Shown: positions 31,431 to 43,637, numbered from the stretch's first letter. The stretch: 64,000 nt of DNA from Isoetes taiwanensis (GCA_021234155.1 JAJEKV010000034.1:12538234-12602233), one strand, 5' to 3'. The notes: a model not told the origin generated them from the sequence alone. Made by a program: numbers and translations.

Positions 31431-32250
31431 TTGATCTTAAAACATGTTAAAAAGTTATAAAATTCAAAAAATTAACTTGATAATTCGAATCTTAAAACAT
31501 GTTAAAAAGTTATAACATGTTAGTGTGAGACATCGATCTTAAAACATGTTAAAAAGTTATAAAATTCAAAAAATTAACTTGATAATTCGAATCTTAAAAC
31601 ATATTAAAAAGTTATAACATGTTAAAAAGTTATAAAATTCAAAAAATTAACTTGATAATTCGATAAAACATGTTAAAAAGTTATAAAATTCAAAAAATTA
31701 ACTTGATAATTCGATAAAACATGTTAAAAAGTTATAAAATTCAAAAAATTAACTTGATAATTCGAATCTTAAAACATGTTAAAAAGTTATAAAATTCAAA
31801 AAATTAACTTGATAATTCGAATCTTAAAACATGTTAAAAAGTTATAACATGTTAAAAAGTTATAAAATTCAAAAAGCATGTTATAAAATTCAAAAAGTTA
31901 ATAACATGTTAACTTAAAACATGTTAAAAAGTTATAACATGTTAAAAAGTTATAAAATTCGAATCTTAAAACATGTTAAAAAGTTATAAAATTCAAAAAA
32001 TTAACTTGATAATTCGAATCTTAAAACATGTTAAAAAGTCAAAACATGTTAAAAAGTTATAAAATTCAAAACATGTTAAAAAGTTATAACATGTTAAAAA
32101 GTTATAAAATTCAAAAAGCATGTTATAAAATTCAAAAAGTTAATAACATGTTAACTTAAAACATGTTAAAAAGTTATAAAATTCAAAAAGTTAATAACAT
32201 GTTAAAAAGTTATAAAATTCAAAAAATTAACTTGATAATTCGAATTTTAA
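31430..32250. repeat. AT-rich satellite-like array
   Basis: About 820 bp built from a few modules: AAAACATGTTAAAAAGTTAT, AAAATTCAAAAAATTAACTT, GATAATTCGAATCTT and AACATGTTAAC. They combine into units of roughly 50-66 bp with insertions and deletions of whole modules, at least a dozen units in total. The ACATGT core is palindromic. Near identity between units suggests recent turnover. There is no coding potential. Confidence 0.9.
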
Positions 32251-32309
32251 GCTAGGAATTAGCTAGATTAGCTTTTCAATCTATTTAAACCTCATCTTAA
32301 AAGAATTCC

Positions 32310-32392
32310 CACAGTAGCGAAAATTGAACCTCCCACCCACAGGGTTGAACCCCTCTAAACCCCCCCGTGCCAACCAATGAGGGCGGGCATCA
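32310..32392 (-). repeat. Degenerate tRNA-related head
   Basis: The minus strand reads CTCATTGGTTGGCACGG (A-box-like), a G-rich spacer, GGGGTTCAACCC, and GGGAGGTTCAATTTT (B-box-like), the same A box/G-rich/B box architecture as 1369-1437. Both boxes are imperfect. It is probably a decayed SINE head. Confidence 0.35.
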
Positions 32393-33559
32393 TTTGTGTT
32401 TGAATTATAATTCTTAATTAGATTTAAGCTTTAATAATGTTAGATAATATTAATGGCTAAGCCTTAGACTTAGAACCAAGATCCTTAAGCTAGATAGAGA
32501 CAGCATTTTGATAGACACCAAGACTCCGAATCGGCATGGCGCACAAACCAAAATGCATCGCGACTTCCTCGACAAGGCGAAATGGCCCAGAGGCCAAGGA
32601 GGCCAAGGAAATAAGAAGAGGAGAGGGGCGTAACGGGAGCTGAACCGGATGAAAGAATTCAAATTGAAAATGGGACACGCCATCAACAAAGCCAATTTTC
32701 TTGAATTCTTTTGTCTTTTTGTGATTCAAACTCGTTCTTGATTTGATTCACCAAAGAAACCACTGTTTGATCCGAATTTGCCCTCCCCAATCTGGCCGCC
32801 TTGTAGAAGAAGAAGAAGAAGAGATTTTAACGTCCACGCCACAAAGGCAAATCCTATCATCGACATGTGACACTTTACAACACACCCCGATGGGTCCCCC
32901 CCACCACTTTACATTGGTGAAGTGGGTCCTTCCCCACCAACTTTACATTGCATGGCCACTTTCACAACGGGCGTTGAACCCGTGACCTTGGTAGAAGAGG
33001 CCCAAATTATCCCGATTTCCTCATCTTTTTCTCTATGCATGGATACAAAATTTTTCCTTCGCTCTCAATCGATCATAGAATCACTGTGGTTTTTAATTGG
33101 ATCATCTGGGCCGAAGCTTTGGGACGCCTTTATTCTCAATCGAGTTCTTCCCGGATCACCGTTTGAGCCGAATACTCAATTGTACCATCTTCAAGAATTT
33201 GAAGCGAGATGATTGAAGCTTGGGTGCTAGAATTTACAGCAACAAGAACATCTCAAAGAATCGCAACTTTTCGGTACATTGTGGATGGATGTAGAACAAA
33301 ATTATGGTTAAAATTTTCTCGAATGATTCGCTTAGATTCAATCCGGTTCTCGAAAGTACCTCTCCGCAATTTTATGGTATTTCTATTCCTTTTAAGCCGT
33401 TAGATAGAATTTTTTCCCCCGATCTCTCTCTCATTTGCTTTAGCCTCCATAGCCTCGGACGGACTTCCCCCTTTTTTGTATTTATGGTGATTTCCCCCAA
33501 AAAATAAACTTTTTCAAGGCCCGCCACCTAAATTCAAATTCTCTTCGATCCTTCATAAT
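32393..33559. other. Leader region of the plus-strand LINE or unassigned
   Basis: Stops occur in all frames. A T-arm-like ACGGGCGTTGAACCCGT (five-pair stem on the minus strand) lies at 32966-32982 and a GAAGAAGAAGAAGAAGA run at 32808-32825. It may be the 5' UTR of the LINE that follows. Confidence 0.3.
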
Positions 33560-33599
33560 TTCATGCTCCTTCCTCGCCGCTCAAAGGGGACGCTCTTCT

Positions 33600-35585
33600 C
33601 TCTCGCTAAGTGCATTCCACCTTGATCCATCAAAAATTATCAAATTCGGGATTTTGCTAACCAAGACCCTCTCACAAAAGATATGCATCACTTCAGCCAT
33701 TTCGCCCGAACCGACACTCTTTGCTCGACCAAAGGGGATCCCAAATTTTACCAAGATTGATGCAAATGGGGTACCTCTACCTTTATTTCCACCGACCAAC
33801 ACAACCAAAGTGATCTCGGATGAAGAACTTGCCTCGAAGTTTGAATATCAACAATCAAGAGCCCCCACAAATATCCAGCTATTTAGAGGTATTCACCTAA
33901 ACTTCGCCTTTGATTGCTTCCAAAATTGAATCCTTATCCAAGGTTCTTTGTTGTTGTCAAAGTGGATTCTGTTGGGTTAAAAATAGAAAAGCTCCTGGGA
34001 CCATCTCTTGAGGCTACACAAGGGTGTTGTCATAAACTCTATTTACTGGTTAAATTTCCCCTACATTATGGTGGAATGTGGCTGCTCCAGGACCTCAAAC
34101 TATTTACTGAAGCTTGGCTTCACTACCTGTGATACATTCCAAGTTTCTTTCCTAAAATGGAATGCCACCGCCTCCTCTTAATTCAGAAAATATCATATTG
34201 CTTCGTCACTATGAGTGAATTAAGTCCCATTCTTTGGAATGAGGATTGCTTCTCCTCCATTTTTAATTCCATTGGCACCTACCTTACCACGTAATATTCT
34301 TCATTCAAACCTCCCAAATGCTTCATACGCCTAGATATCACCAAAATCATCCCTACCGCCATATCATTCCCCGGACTTCTTTGGAAAGACATCTACCTTA
34401 CAACTTAGATGGGTAGGTTTACCAAATCATTGCCGAGTTGTAACTCTAGACATAAGATTGGCATTGAATGTTTCCTTCCCGACAATGAAACAAATCATAA
34501 TGATCCTCGGAAAAAGGAATTGCTATCTCTCGAGCAATCCAAACAAAAAGCATTAACATACCATTTCAAAATGCTCCACCTCCTCAAAAAGAATGGAGCA
34601 AAGTAAATGGCGATTAACTAGGAGAATTCAGGAAACATAGGGAATTCGGAACCGGGCACGTGAGAAAAAATCATGATCCCCCAATAATTCCCAACTACCC
34701 TTGAAACATCAACTTCTAATACATATGGGAATTAAGGTTCTAAACAAAGGAATTTCCATCAAGGAAAATCGACCAGTTGAAGATATGGAAAAGCCAACTA
34801 TGAAAACCAGGCAGCAAAATGAGGCTACAAAAGTACCATCTCAAGGTGTTCCACAAATAAATAAGGCAAACATTGAGCACAACAGAAACATGCTCAATGG
34901 CAAAGGCAAGGCACCTCTTCTGCCTCCAAGAATTGATCTCCACAGGACCCTATCAAATATCCTAAAGGATTCTAAGAGCAACACCCGCCATCAACACTTA
35001 TCAAGCAAAACTACTCGAGATATTCCAACTGGAAACAAAAGGGTCTCAGTCTCAACTACATCAAAAAACATAACTGAGACAGAAGGTTTGAATGGAGTTT
35101 CATTAATTAATGAAAAAGGTATTGAATACACTAAAGGAAACATACAGCATGGTTCCACAAGTGCAAATGTCTTCTCACAAAATATGGTTATCCAGAACAA
35201 TGAACATGCTGCAGATATTGACAGTGACCTCAGTGACATAGAAGTGTCAAACTCTTTTGCCATTCTTGCAGATATATCAGACGATCCAGATGTTAATAAT
35301 TATGTAGATGTTATATGCAAAGGTCTCAAATTGCCAACTCCCCACCACACTCAGGCTCCTATTACATCAATCATTCACTCCATCCCCCCCACCACTACAC
35401 TCTCACCTGAAATAGAATCTGCAGCCCCCCTCCTGCACGTTGATTATGATATTACCTCACACTCAACTCCTCATTCATCTAAAACTTCAGCCATTTCCCC
35501 TGAGATAGCTCAGAAATCTGTGGAATTAGAGTCGCTTATAGTGGCGTATATATTGTTGGAAAAGATAACAGACAAGGTGCCGTAA
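33600..35585 (+). pseudogene. L1 LINE ORF1
   Basis: The 294-codon frame at 34701-35585 is the C-terminal half: hydrophilic, Thr/Ser/Asn-rich, with SNSFAILADISDDPDVNNY (about 35249-35305), the wording that closes many plant LINE ORF1 proteins. Upstream, broken frames carry an RWVGLPNHCRV segment near 34.4 kb that resembles the WEGLP-x-C start of the zinc-knuckle after the DUF4283-like domain. Frames at 33654-33929 and 33914-34132 are probably its N-terminal domain. Stops and frame changes make it a pseudogene. Confidence 0.55.
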
Positions 35586-36222
35586 TCCCCCGAAAATATA
35601 TGTCGCTTGATCCGGGATAGATATGAAAAGGCTAAGGATATATCAAATGTTTGGGAACAAAATTTATGGTGTCTGCGGACTACCAAGAGCAAAATGAGAT
35701 ATTAGGAGTGCAATGCCAACATGACAAGGAGAAACAAGCGCACTCTACTCAACATGCATCTTGATTCAACACACCTTGACAAGTTAATCCCGTGCAAGAT
35801 CTTTCCATTATAAATGTTGAAGCTAATTTGATGGTTAATAATCCTAATAGAGATAATATTATACCCGACTCCATTAACAATACTTCTATGGATACTACTC
35901 AACCCGATTGTTGCAAATCAAAATTAAGCAATGCTCTCACTATGAAAAATTGTCTCAGACCACGGACCTTGAAGATTCTCGACCCGACAAAGAGAATGCC
36001 CTCTCACACAATTATCAAACACGGATAGACTGCGATAATGATATCTACCTGAATTCTCATCGATAAGACTTACGTGGATCACTCTATTGCCAAAAGATCA
36101 AAAAGAAAAAAGGAAACATAATTAAGTGCGCTCTACAATACCCCCAAGCTAATGCTCGGCTTAAATCCAAAAAAAGCCGGACTCCATTGATTCCCCCTAG
36201 GTTGCCTTTGCCTAATTTATTC
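35586..36222 (+). other. Inter-ORF region of the L1 LINE
   Basis: Broken frames between ORF1 and ORF2. The plus frame 35792-36028 is Asn/Ser/Thr-rich like the ORF1 tail and may be a continuation in another frame. Confidence 0.3.
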
Positions 36223-39200
36223 ATGAAGATCCTTAGTTGGAATCTAAGAGGCATAAAGGGCCCACTGAAAAGGAGAAGAGCCATCTCCCAAATTAGGAGT
36301 TATGATGCACGGACATCGTGCTTGCCCGCTAAGGCTCCCCAGCTTTGAGTGCTCCAATCTCTCAGTTGGATTGGTCCAGTTTTTTCCTCCACATGGATTG
36401 AAGCTACCGAACCTCGGAGGGTTCTCTGCATTATTTGGAGACACCTAACTCATATCTCTGTCTACACTAGCCCTTGCGGATCATGGCAATCGGTTATATT
36501 TAAACATAATGACTCCAAATTTGGTGTGATAAATGTTTATGCCTCTATTGAATCGAGATCCGAGCTAACACGGCTTAATGTAAACAATTACATTGCATCT
36601 CGTGATTGTGATACGGATTATGGCGGGACTTTAATAACACCCCTACATGGGATTTGAAAATTGGGAAAAATCTCAACATGTCCTCGTTGAAAGAACTCAA
36701 TGGGATCAAATGCCGGATAGACCATTTTCTTCAGACATCCCATCTTCCACCTCGGCCTACACATGGTCTAATAAGCAAGAAGGGAGTAACGAGTCTATTG
36801 TGCACTTGATGTGTTTTTACATAAACAACACTTATAATGAGATTTGGAATAATTGTCTAGTGTACGCTGATGAGTGTACTTCAATATCGATCACCCGACC
36901 TCGATTCTTTACAACCAATCTTATGCTCTCCATCAAAAGGCATGGTAATACACCCTTTAAATTGAACTGCAGCCTCCTAGATTCTGAATCCTTCTGTACA
37001 GATTACATTGCATACTATGCCACTCTTCCCAAGGTCAGGTCTACAAATTCTATGAGAACCTTTTATGCCAATATCAAAAATTCTAAGGCCTGGATTAAAC
37101 AATGGTCAAAGAACTTTCATGTGACCAAGGCATTTAAAAGAAATCTTATCTGCAGGAAATGAAGGAGGTTAGGATCAATCTGCAAAATGACCCCTTCAAT
37201 ATTGAGCTTCATAGAAAAGAAGGAAGTCTAGAAATGGTAATTAAAACCATTGAAGAGCTAGAAGCTAAAGGTGCATCTATCAGGTGTAAACTTAAATACT
37301 TATCTAACATGGATCATGGAAACTCAAGGTTCTTCTACAAAGTTGCTAAGTCTAGGCTTATGAAAAGTCAACTTATCTCAGTCAATGATGGAAATGATAA
37401 CACCATTACAGATCAAAAAGAAATTTCCAACTTCTTACGCAACTATGCTAATATTTTTTTCCCAACCCTCGACAATCAAGTCCGGATGCGTAAGCTAAAT
37501 CTTTTACTGATTTGATTGAAACTAATGGTTTACAAAGTAACATTGCCATGACCCCAGCAATGGAGGCAATTCCAAATGTTGAGGAGATTTTTTCACCCTA
37601 AAAGTCTTGCAAAAGGTAAAAGTCCAGGTCCTGATGGGCTACCCCCAGAATTTTTTATTAGATTTTGGGAAATTCTTAAAGATGACTTTGTGCATATGAT
37701 CAAAGGCTTCTGGAATTCGAATCACCTTCATCCTTCTCTTTCATCTGGCCTTATTACACTAATTCCCAAGGTTGACAATCCTCAATCCTTCTCCGAATGG
37801 AGGCCTATTTCTCTGACAAACTCCACCTATAAGGTGTGTGCCAAAATCATAGCCAACAGGATCAAATCTCATCTCCAAGATGTTATTAGCTTGAATCAAT
37901 CTGCCTTCCTCCCCAACAGATTCATCCTAGATAACTACATTGCAGCCATGGAAGGAATGCACTGGAATAATCTTACTAAGCAAAACTGTATTCTGCTCAA
38001 GCTAGATTTCTCCAAGGCTTTTGACACTGTTAGGTGGAACTTTTTGGAATTTTCTCTTCAAAAGCTTGGCTTCAGTGAAAAGATTATTAAGCTTATTTTG
38101 GGCCTAAACTCCAGATCTTAATCAAATGTCCTTGTCAATGGTTCCCTAGGCTATTTTTTCCCTCTTGCTCGAGGGGTGAGGCAGGGATGTCCACTAGCAC
38201 CTTATCTCTTTCTGGCTGTAGCAGAGATGTTAACTAGAGTGATCAATTATCATCAATCTATGGGGACTATTGTTGGTCTGAATCTTCCAGACAATACAAC
38301 CAATCTGTCTATTCTTCAATATCATGACTCGTTTCGTTCATTTCTCAAAAATGATCCTAGCATCATTGCCAATTTTCTCCATATCATTCACATCTTTGGA
38401 GTCGCCTCGCATACAAAATGATCTAAATAAATGTACTATCATTGGAGACATGAACACCGATAGCATTGTTTGTATCAAATGCATTAGATCAACCGAGACT
38501 ACTAGCCTTTTAGGTATGCCTCGCCTCTCAATCCCGGTTTAAAGAGTTATGGTCTCCTATAGTTGCAAAAATTAGAAAAGAAATTAGGCAACTATGGCAA
38601 TTGTCTCTCTCTCATGGAGAACAATAATTGCAAATTGATCATTGTCGCTTCTCATATTTATTATTCCTCAGCTCTTTGGCTCCCAAAGGCATTTATCACC
38701 AAATTGAAAGAATTGTGAGAAATTTTATCTAGAAGAATCATCACATGGTTAATGGAACACTATCACCGTAAAAGCAAGATACAAGGTGGCCCAGGCTGCA
38801 AAAATTTGACCCTTCGTGGTTTTGCATTAGCCGAAAATACATTTGGAAAAACACTATTCAATCATAACAACCCAAACATGGTCTTCATCAAATATTGGTT
38901 ATCCCGCGATCACCCTAAAGGGCATCCTTCGATCAAGTCATAGTTTGCCTTCTTCAAATTTCACAACTTTGAAACCCCCTAATACTTCCCCTCTAATGAG
39001 AAGTTTCATTCCGGCTTGGAAACGGGTTCACAAAACCTTTGATAATTACGCTATTGAGAACGATCACTCTAATACAAGTTTATTCTCGAATCCCAATTTC
39101 TCCGGGGATAATTCCACTCCTTTGGCCATAAAACCACCCAAAGATATATAAAAAGTGGATGTCCTATGGAATATTACATCTCGGTGATCTCGATCACACA

Positions 39201-39906
39201 AGGTGGATATCATGGACCAATCTGAAAAATCAATTAGAGGCGGTTCTTGAGATAAAATTGTGTACGATTCATCATGCAAAAAGTTGGCAATGTTAATATC
39301 AACAAAATCCTATCAACGCCCAATGGACTCGTAGTAGTAAATCCAATTACAAGGTATCCAAGGTTTATACTCTTTTAAATAAGCCTAACATTCCTTCCAA
39401 ATCTAAGCTCTATTGGGATCTTTCATATGACACCTAATTAAGATTATTCAAAAATATTTGGCTTTCCTACTTGCCCCCAAAATTTCTTTTATTTTATGCG
39501 GTTACTTGCAAATAAGAGTGTGCCATGTCCTGGAGACTATCTCAAGGCACTCCAATTCCAAACCACTCCAGTTCATCCCTATTGCCCTCTTGGATGTAGA
39601 TATGTTGAATCTATGGAGCATATATTTGGGTGCGTAAAGCTCACTACTTTTGGACATGGTTTGAAGATACCTTTCACATAAGTTGTCCTGCTACTTTCTT
39701 TGGAATTTTTGATGAATGATGATGCTTATAAGAATACTTTGTGTTGCATTGCATTATGGAATGTTTGGAAGCATAGAAACAGATGCGGTTATGGAGGAAA
39801 ACAAATATCTATGTTAGGATCAAATCACAAGTTATATATGATATTGAGATGGTTGCCACCATCAAAAACACTTGCACAAAAGATGATATGGACACAAAAT
39901 GGTTAA
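36223..39906 (+). pseudogene. L1 LINE ORF2 (endonuclease-RT), inactive
   Basis: Starts MKILSWNLRGIKGPLKR, the APE endonuclease N-terminus, then breaks at about 36.3 kb. NVYASIESRSEL (36.5 kb) and AYTWSNKQEGS (36.75 kb) continue the domain in other frames. RT begins near 37.58 kb: GKSPGPDGLPPEFF, SEWRPISLTNSTYK and LLKLDFSKAFDTVRW with the first catalytic Asp. After a stop at 38121, MRQGCPLAPYLFLAVAE leads to the active-site position at 38320-38331, which reads YHDS instead of YADD. The C-terminal RVT zinc-binding region (HPYCPLGCRYVESMEHIFGC) is at 39.58-39.63 kb. Confidence 0.8.
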
Positions 39907-40670
39907 ATATAGGTCAATTTATAGGGGGCTCATAGGATTCAAACTAAATTGTCATCATGATTTACTTAATGACACTCATTGTACTTCTCTAGATTACATG
40001 GGGAGCCTTAACAGACTTTGGCACTTCAAAGGAGCCCTGCAGAATCACGTGACTTTTCCCGTAAGGTAGGCCGGTACATGACATTCAATATACATATGAC
40101 ATGTGGACAGTACGCTTAGAGGCATCACAAATATAGACATAATTAGCATACCCGATGAAGAATTAGATTGGGCTATGGAGTTAAAACACATACCTTATGC
40201 ATGAGATATGGTGGTTTATGGAGATTAACAGAGAAGAATGACAAATCGCCAGCTTTGAGTATTACAGGAAATGCTACTACCATCATAGGGACCGCAGATG
40301 CATATGGCACTCTAATAATTACGATGTCAACTACCAATGCCGACAGTCGATCATCGAAGCAACCGGGGAAATGGCGTAACCCTTATATATCAACCAAACT
40401 TCCGAAAGCTCACTATGACTTCCTACACACATATCACTTTCACACAAACTACCTTAGCCTTCCAAATCGCTGACCGCATATAAAATCTACGTACTTATTA
40501 ACATTTACTTTTTTCTCTCAGGAATTGTTCACTCATGCTGCTTACACTCTTAGAGGCAGCACAACATATTTCTCATCTTCTATTTCAATTCACTACTGAT
40601 TTTGTTACTATTCTGCAAATTACATTGCTACTATTATGTGCTTACAGCAGCACTTATTTCTTTTTATGGA
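39907..40670. other. Unassigned interval
   Basis: Broken plus-strand frames after the LINE C-terminus (for example 40168-40473) show no recognised domain. It may include LINE 3' UTR. It ends where repeat copy B begins. Confidence 0.3.
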
Positions 40671-41745
40671 GTCCGGGATCCGGTATTTCTGGACAAAGTT
40701 TGTCCGATGTTTCTGGACATCCGAGATCAGCCAGTCCATGCCCATCCGCAGATCCATGGGTGCATCGATGCCAGGACGCCCGAGCACCCATGCATTCCGG
40801 GCATCTTGAACCGCATGGTTGAACCGCGCTGTTCTCGAATGGACAGCGTCGTACTTGTGGTAGATTCGTTTGAGGTTGCCAGGTGCATTAAATCCAGGGT
40901 CATGATTGTATGCTCGCCAAATTCAAACGGGATTGCATTGGCCACAAGCGTGAGGAAATCCCTTGCTGTGGGTATGGTGTTCTGGCCAAAAATGTGGTTG
41001 GTGTTTCAGGCCAATAGCCTGGTATTTCTGGCTATGGGTGCTTGTGGTCATGGGCTTGGTCTTCCTGGCCATATGATACAAATGCTATACAAACATCCCA
41101 TTGACATAGTGTAGAAAAGTATTGTGAATACAAATTTGCAACCCGGTATGGAGTTGCAACTCACAACATCTTGAGACATCTAATTAGAACACAATATCTA
41201 AAACATTGAATTGCAACCCACGACATCTCAATTGCAACTCATTATTAAATAAAAATCTCAAATGGAAATGATAACTTAATAATGTAAAGAACATTGGAAC
41301 ACAATATCTAAAACATTAAATTGCAACTTTGAACATGTCAATGCAACTCATTGTTAAATAAAAATCTCAATTGGAAATGATGACTTGATAATGTATAGAG
41401 CATTGGAAGGACATTTGCAATAGGCATGGTACCATGGCCTTGGCGTTTCTGGGCATATGCCTGGCATTTCTGGCCATATGCTTAATGTTTCTAGCCATGG
41501 TCTTGGTGTTTCTAGACATAACCTTAGTGTTTCTGGACATAGAATTGGTGTTTCTGGACAAAGGCATGGTGTTTCTGGCCAGAGCTTTGGTGTTTCTGGC
41601 CAAGGACCTGGTGTTTCTGGACAGCGGTATGTGTTTCTGGCCAGAGCATTGGTGTTTCTGGCCATAAGCATGGTGTCCCTGGCCAGACAATTGGTGTTTC
41701 TGGCCATAAGCATGGTGTTTATGGCCATATGATTGGTGTTTCTGG
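40671..41745. repeat. Minisatellite-bearing repeat, copy B
   Basis: Collinear with 27409-28440: same start GTCCGGGATCCGGTATTTC, same GC-richer block, same AT-rich block with internal duplication (about 41180-41400), then the minisatellite. Upstream sequences of the two copies are unrelated, so the start at 27409/40671 is a real boundary; both are preceded by GA. Confidence 0.75.
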
Positions 41746-42280
41746 GCAGGGTCTAGGTGTTTTACGGCGCACTCGAGGTATTTTGGTAGAGGACTTGGTG
41801 TTTCGCCGAGCCTTGGTTTTCCGCCAAGGACCCGAAGTTTCAGACGAGCTATGGTGTTTTACGGCCATAAGCATGGTGTTTCGCCGGAGAATTGGTGTTT
41901 CGCCGAGAATTGGTGTCTCGACCATAAACATGGTGTTTCGGCCATATGATTGGTGTTTCGGCGGAGGCTTGGTGTTTCTAGCCGAGGCTTGCGTGTTGTT
42001 GGCGAGGCATGGTGTTTCCGGCCACGCCCTTGGTGTTTCGGCGCCGGCATGGTGTTTCGGCCTAGGACTTGGTGCTTCGCCGAGCCTAGGTGTTTCTCGC
42101 CAAGGACCTAGTGTTTCCGGACGGTATGGCGTTTACGGCGAGGCTTGGTGTTCTGGCCGGAGGCTTGGTGTTGCTAGCCGGAGGCATGGTGTTTCAGCCA
42201 CAACCTTGGTGTTTCCTACCGGAGGCATGGTGTTTCCCGCCTAGGACTTGGTGTTTTACGGCGGAGCCTAGGTGTTTCTA
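41430..42280. repeat. Minisatellite B, with a diverged distal half
   Basis: The first part (to about 41760) uses the same GGTGTTTCTGGCCATAAGCA-type units as copy A. From about 41760 to 42280 the units change: GGTGTTTCGCCGAG, GGTGTTTTACGGC and GGTGTTTC(C)GGCC variants, richer in CG and of less regular length. Copy A lacks this distal variety. Open frames across it are periodicity artefacts. Confidence 0.8.
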
Positions 42281-42421
42281 ATGCAAAATCTAGATTTGCA
42301 GTTTCATGGGTTTAATTCTCTTGCAACTGGGTTGAGTGTTTCATTTCTTTCCTCAAATGAAGCAATCTTAGGTACTGCTTCAACTAGGACTACAAATCAT
42401 ACCATAGAAGACGATGGCACG
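42281..42421. other. Boundary after minisatellite B
   Basis: Unique AT-rich sequence, no gene seen. Confidence 0.3.
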
Positions 42422-42739
42422 CTAAGGTCCTGAGGCTAATATAGTTTGTGGCCTCTTGGTCAACCGATGGCCCAATACTGTTTTAGGCACAAATGTTGGC
42501 GCCTCTGCGTCTAGCCTGCTATTGGATATCTGTCCACTCAAGGACGGTTCTGCAACATCCTGAATCTGACACTGAGTTTTCACATACTCATCATCTGCTT
42601 AAGTCCACAACTCTGGCTTAGCCCCAGAGTCACAATTGCAATCTGGGGGCTTCGCAATATTAGGGCTACTCGATTCAGACTTAACCTCGCAATCCTCCTG
42701 GTTAATGGGTTTAGAATCTTGATGGTTTTGGTAACCCAT
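42422..42739 (-). pseudogene. PAM2-motif-containing gene segment (one in-frame stop)
   Basis: A minus-strand frame of 106 codons starts MGYQNHQDSKPINQEDCEV and is open except for one TAA at 42599-42601 (codon 47). It is Ser/Glu/Pro-rich, as in disordered protein, and contains SRLDAEAPTFVPK at about 42482-42522. The spacing S-x-L-x-x-x-A-P-x-F-V-P fits the PAM2 motif that binds the MLLE domain of poly(A)-binding protein. An acceptor-like CTGCACAG lies 17 bases before the ATG, so it could be an exon. I cannot assign a family. The stop may be a real disruption, or the two halves may be separate exons. Confidence 0.4.
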
Positions 42740-43192
42740 ATATGCTTCCCCTCTGTGCAGAAAGTTAATGGAATATGTGTAATGTCTCTAACTTGTTCTT
42801 GTCACAGTGAAGAAATAGATGAATATGTGAAGTGTGTACTTAACAACGGTATATGTATAATATACCAATTTCTTCTTGAAAAAATCTTGTTTTTCTAGTC
42901 CAAGCTTCAGAATTCTTGAAAATTTTCCAAATTCTTCGTAGGCATTCTTACTATCCAAAATAAAAGTCAGGATATGTTAAACATCCATTTCTTAATGTGT
43001 ATCTTGATAATCCTGAATATCCATTTAACAAATACTAATCTTCCAAACTAGAGTCTTCCAAGGGCAACCCATTGATGCGTTAGCATCTTGTTTATTTTTA
43101 GCGCAACAGCCTGACCACAAGTGGGCTCCTATCTCGAAGGCTAGCCTATCCACGTTTCAAAAAATCTGAGTGGTTATGGCTTACGCGGTCCT
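42740..43192. other. Interval with a weak exon-like stretch
   Basis: On the plus strand TCTGTGCAG is followed by an open 29-codon stretch (about 42761-42848, with LTCSCHSEEIDEYVKCVLNN) and a GT. Its end phase does not match the exon at 43861. Treated as unassigned. Confidence 0.2.
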
Positions 43193-43637
43193 TCAAAATT
43201 CGATGGCCGTTCTGGACGTTCGCCTAGGTTAGAGCAGAAGATGCTCCACAAAGGTATGGATCCACGCCTTATGATGCTCCACAAAAATAAATCAGGGTTT
43301 TGTTAGCTCTGTTTATCGTAACTCTATTTCAGTTTTAATTAAGATCATATTCAAGATCATAGTTCCCGGCATCGCAGGATAATTTGAGTTGGATGTGGCT
43401 TAAGCCATTTGATCATGACCTAGAGTAGACTGTTTTCAAAATTCTATGGCCGTTTTGGACGGTCGCCTAGGTTAGATCAGAAGATGCTCCACAAAGGTAT
43501 GGATCGTCGTCTATGGTTAGGTCAGAAGATGCTCCACAAAGGCAAATTAGGGTTTTTATAGCTCCTATTTTTCGTAGCTTTACCCGGTCTTAATTAAGAT
43601 AATATTCAAGATTAAGGTCCCGCCATCACAGAATAAT
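43193..43637. repeat. About 243-bp tandem duplication
   Basis: Copies at 43193-43385 and 43436-43637 share CAAAATTC(G/T)ATGGCCGTT(C/T)TGGAC, TCGCCTAGGTTAGA, CAGAAGATGCTCCACAAAGG, AGGGTTTT, TTTTAATTAAGAT or similar, ATATTCAAGAT and C(G)GC(C)ATC(G/A)CAG(G)A(A)TAAT. An internal GATGCTCCACAAA repeat occurs in each. Confidence 0.75.

Larger units (their letters stand above)
33560..40000 (+). mobile_element. L1-type plant LINE, both ORFs broken
   Basis: Plus-strand order is ORF1 (33.6-35.6 kb), a spacer, ORF2 endonuclease (36.22 kb), RT (37.6-38.4 kb) and a zinc-finger-like RVT C-terminus (39.5 kb). This is the layout of plant L1 elements. ORF2 has many frameshifts and the RT active site is altered. 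No poly(A) tail or target-site duplication was found, and the end near 40.0 kb is uncertain. It differs in wording from the minus-strand LINEs elsewhere in the window. Confidence 0.75.

Noticed and set aside
32966-32982. tRNA T arm suggesting a SINE head in the LINE leader
   Set aside because: A perfect five-pair arm is present but no A box or other arm could be found at the right distance.
42761-42848. Plus-strand exon upstream of the three-exon gene
   Set aside because: Splice-like ends and an open 29-codon stretch, but it ends in phase 1 while the next exon needs phase 0.
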